From Arthrobacter sp. UNC362MFTsu5.1 (GTDB lineage Bacteria > Actinomycetota > Actinomycetes > Actinomycetales > Micrococcaceae), in NCBI RefSeq assembly GCF_000685965.1, contig NZ_JMLE01000002.1:124001-188000 (forward strand): a DNA stretch of 64,000 bases. Direction: 5' to 3'. Every line of letters starts with the position of its first letter. Positions within the stretch are counted from its first letter, which is position 1. This document shows positions 63,908 through 64,000 of this stretch, one piece after another. The translations under genes and the position numbers were made by a program. The notes beneath the pieces are model-generated. The model saw nothing but the letters and a program-made list of their open reading frames with translations. It ran no database searches and was not told the origin of the DNA.

Positions 63908-64000
63908 TCAGGCTGCCTGTGCTGCCTTGATGGCCTGCATGACGCGGTCGGTGACCTCGTCGATGCCGCCGATGCCGTCAACCTGGGTCAGGATGCCGCG
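63908..64000 (-). CDS. adk: Adenylate kinase, C-terminal end only
   Basis: The last 30 codons at the window edge read GILTQVDGIGGIDEVTDRV and end in IKAAQAA. The VDG...(I/V)DEVTxR pattern is the usual C-terminus of actinobacterial adenylate kinase (AMP + ATP to 2 ADP), and its place upstream of map fits the secY-adk-map order. The rest lies outside the window, so the call rests on this short piece and context. Confidence 0.7.
   Translation of the reverse strand, partial: RGILTQVDGIGGIDEVTDRVMQAIKAAQAA

Overview
The window comes from a high-GC Gram-positive of the Micrococcaceae, most likely Arthrobacter or Pseudarthrobacter. The evidence is mycothiol synthesis (MshA, an actinobacterial-type inositol-1-phosphate synthase), a glgX-treY-treZ trehalose operon, frequent GTG starts, strong G/C bias at third codon positions, and an L17 protein with a C-terminal extension. 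I see no CRISPR array, tRNA, rRNA, transposase or integrase.

Layout. 0-8.2 kb: an acetyltransferase, mshA, fhs, a truncated endonuclease-like gene, a DUF2306 membrane gene divergent from a MerR regulator over a palindromic operator region, ino1 and an aldo/keto reductase. 8.3-14.7 kb: glgX-treY-treZ, overlapping genes that convert glycogen to trehalose. 14.8-18.6 kb: glmS-acpS-nnr. 18.7-23.8 kb: coaA, a VanY-type lipoprotein peptidase, a lower-GC acyltransferase, mscL and glmM. 24.0-27.1 kb: a two-gene surface-glycosylation cassette (GT2-GtrA fusion plus GT39) between glmM and rpsI-rplM.

28.5-44.5 kb: one prepilin peptidase followed by two complete tandem Tad/Flp pilus loci with the same gene order (flp, tadE, tadG-like, cpaB, tadZ, tadA, tadB, tadC). 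The ATPases and membrane platform proteins are close paralogues, while pilins and pseudopilins differ more. Downstream lie an Hpt-like protein lacking its phospho-acceptor histidine, and a divergent response regulator / sensor kinase pair.

47.9-64 kb: truA and the alpha ribosomal operon (infA-rpmJ-rpsM-rpsK-rpoA-rplQ), then map and, at the window edge, the end of adk. In most actinobacteria adk, map and infA are neighbours. Here two blocks separate them: a P1-family peptidase plus a sugar-type ABC transporter (between infA and map), and a tightly overlapping five-gene operon (between map and adk) encoding OleA-like, GT2, cytochrome P450, OleC-like and OleD-like proteins. That operon is the most interesting item. 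It has the enzymes for head-to-head acyl condensation and beta-lactone formation, no OleB decarboxylase, and two tailoring enzymes, so it may make an undescribed beta-lactone or glycolipid-type product.
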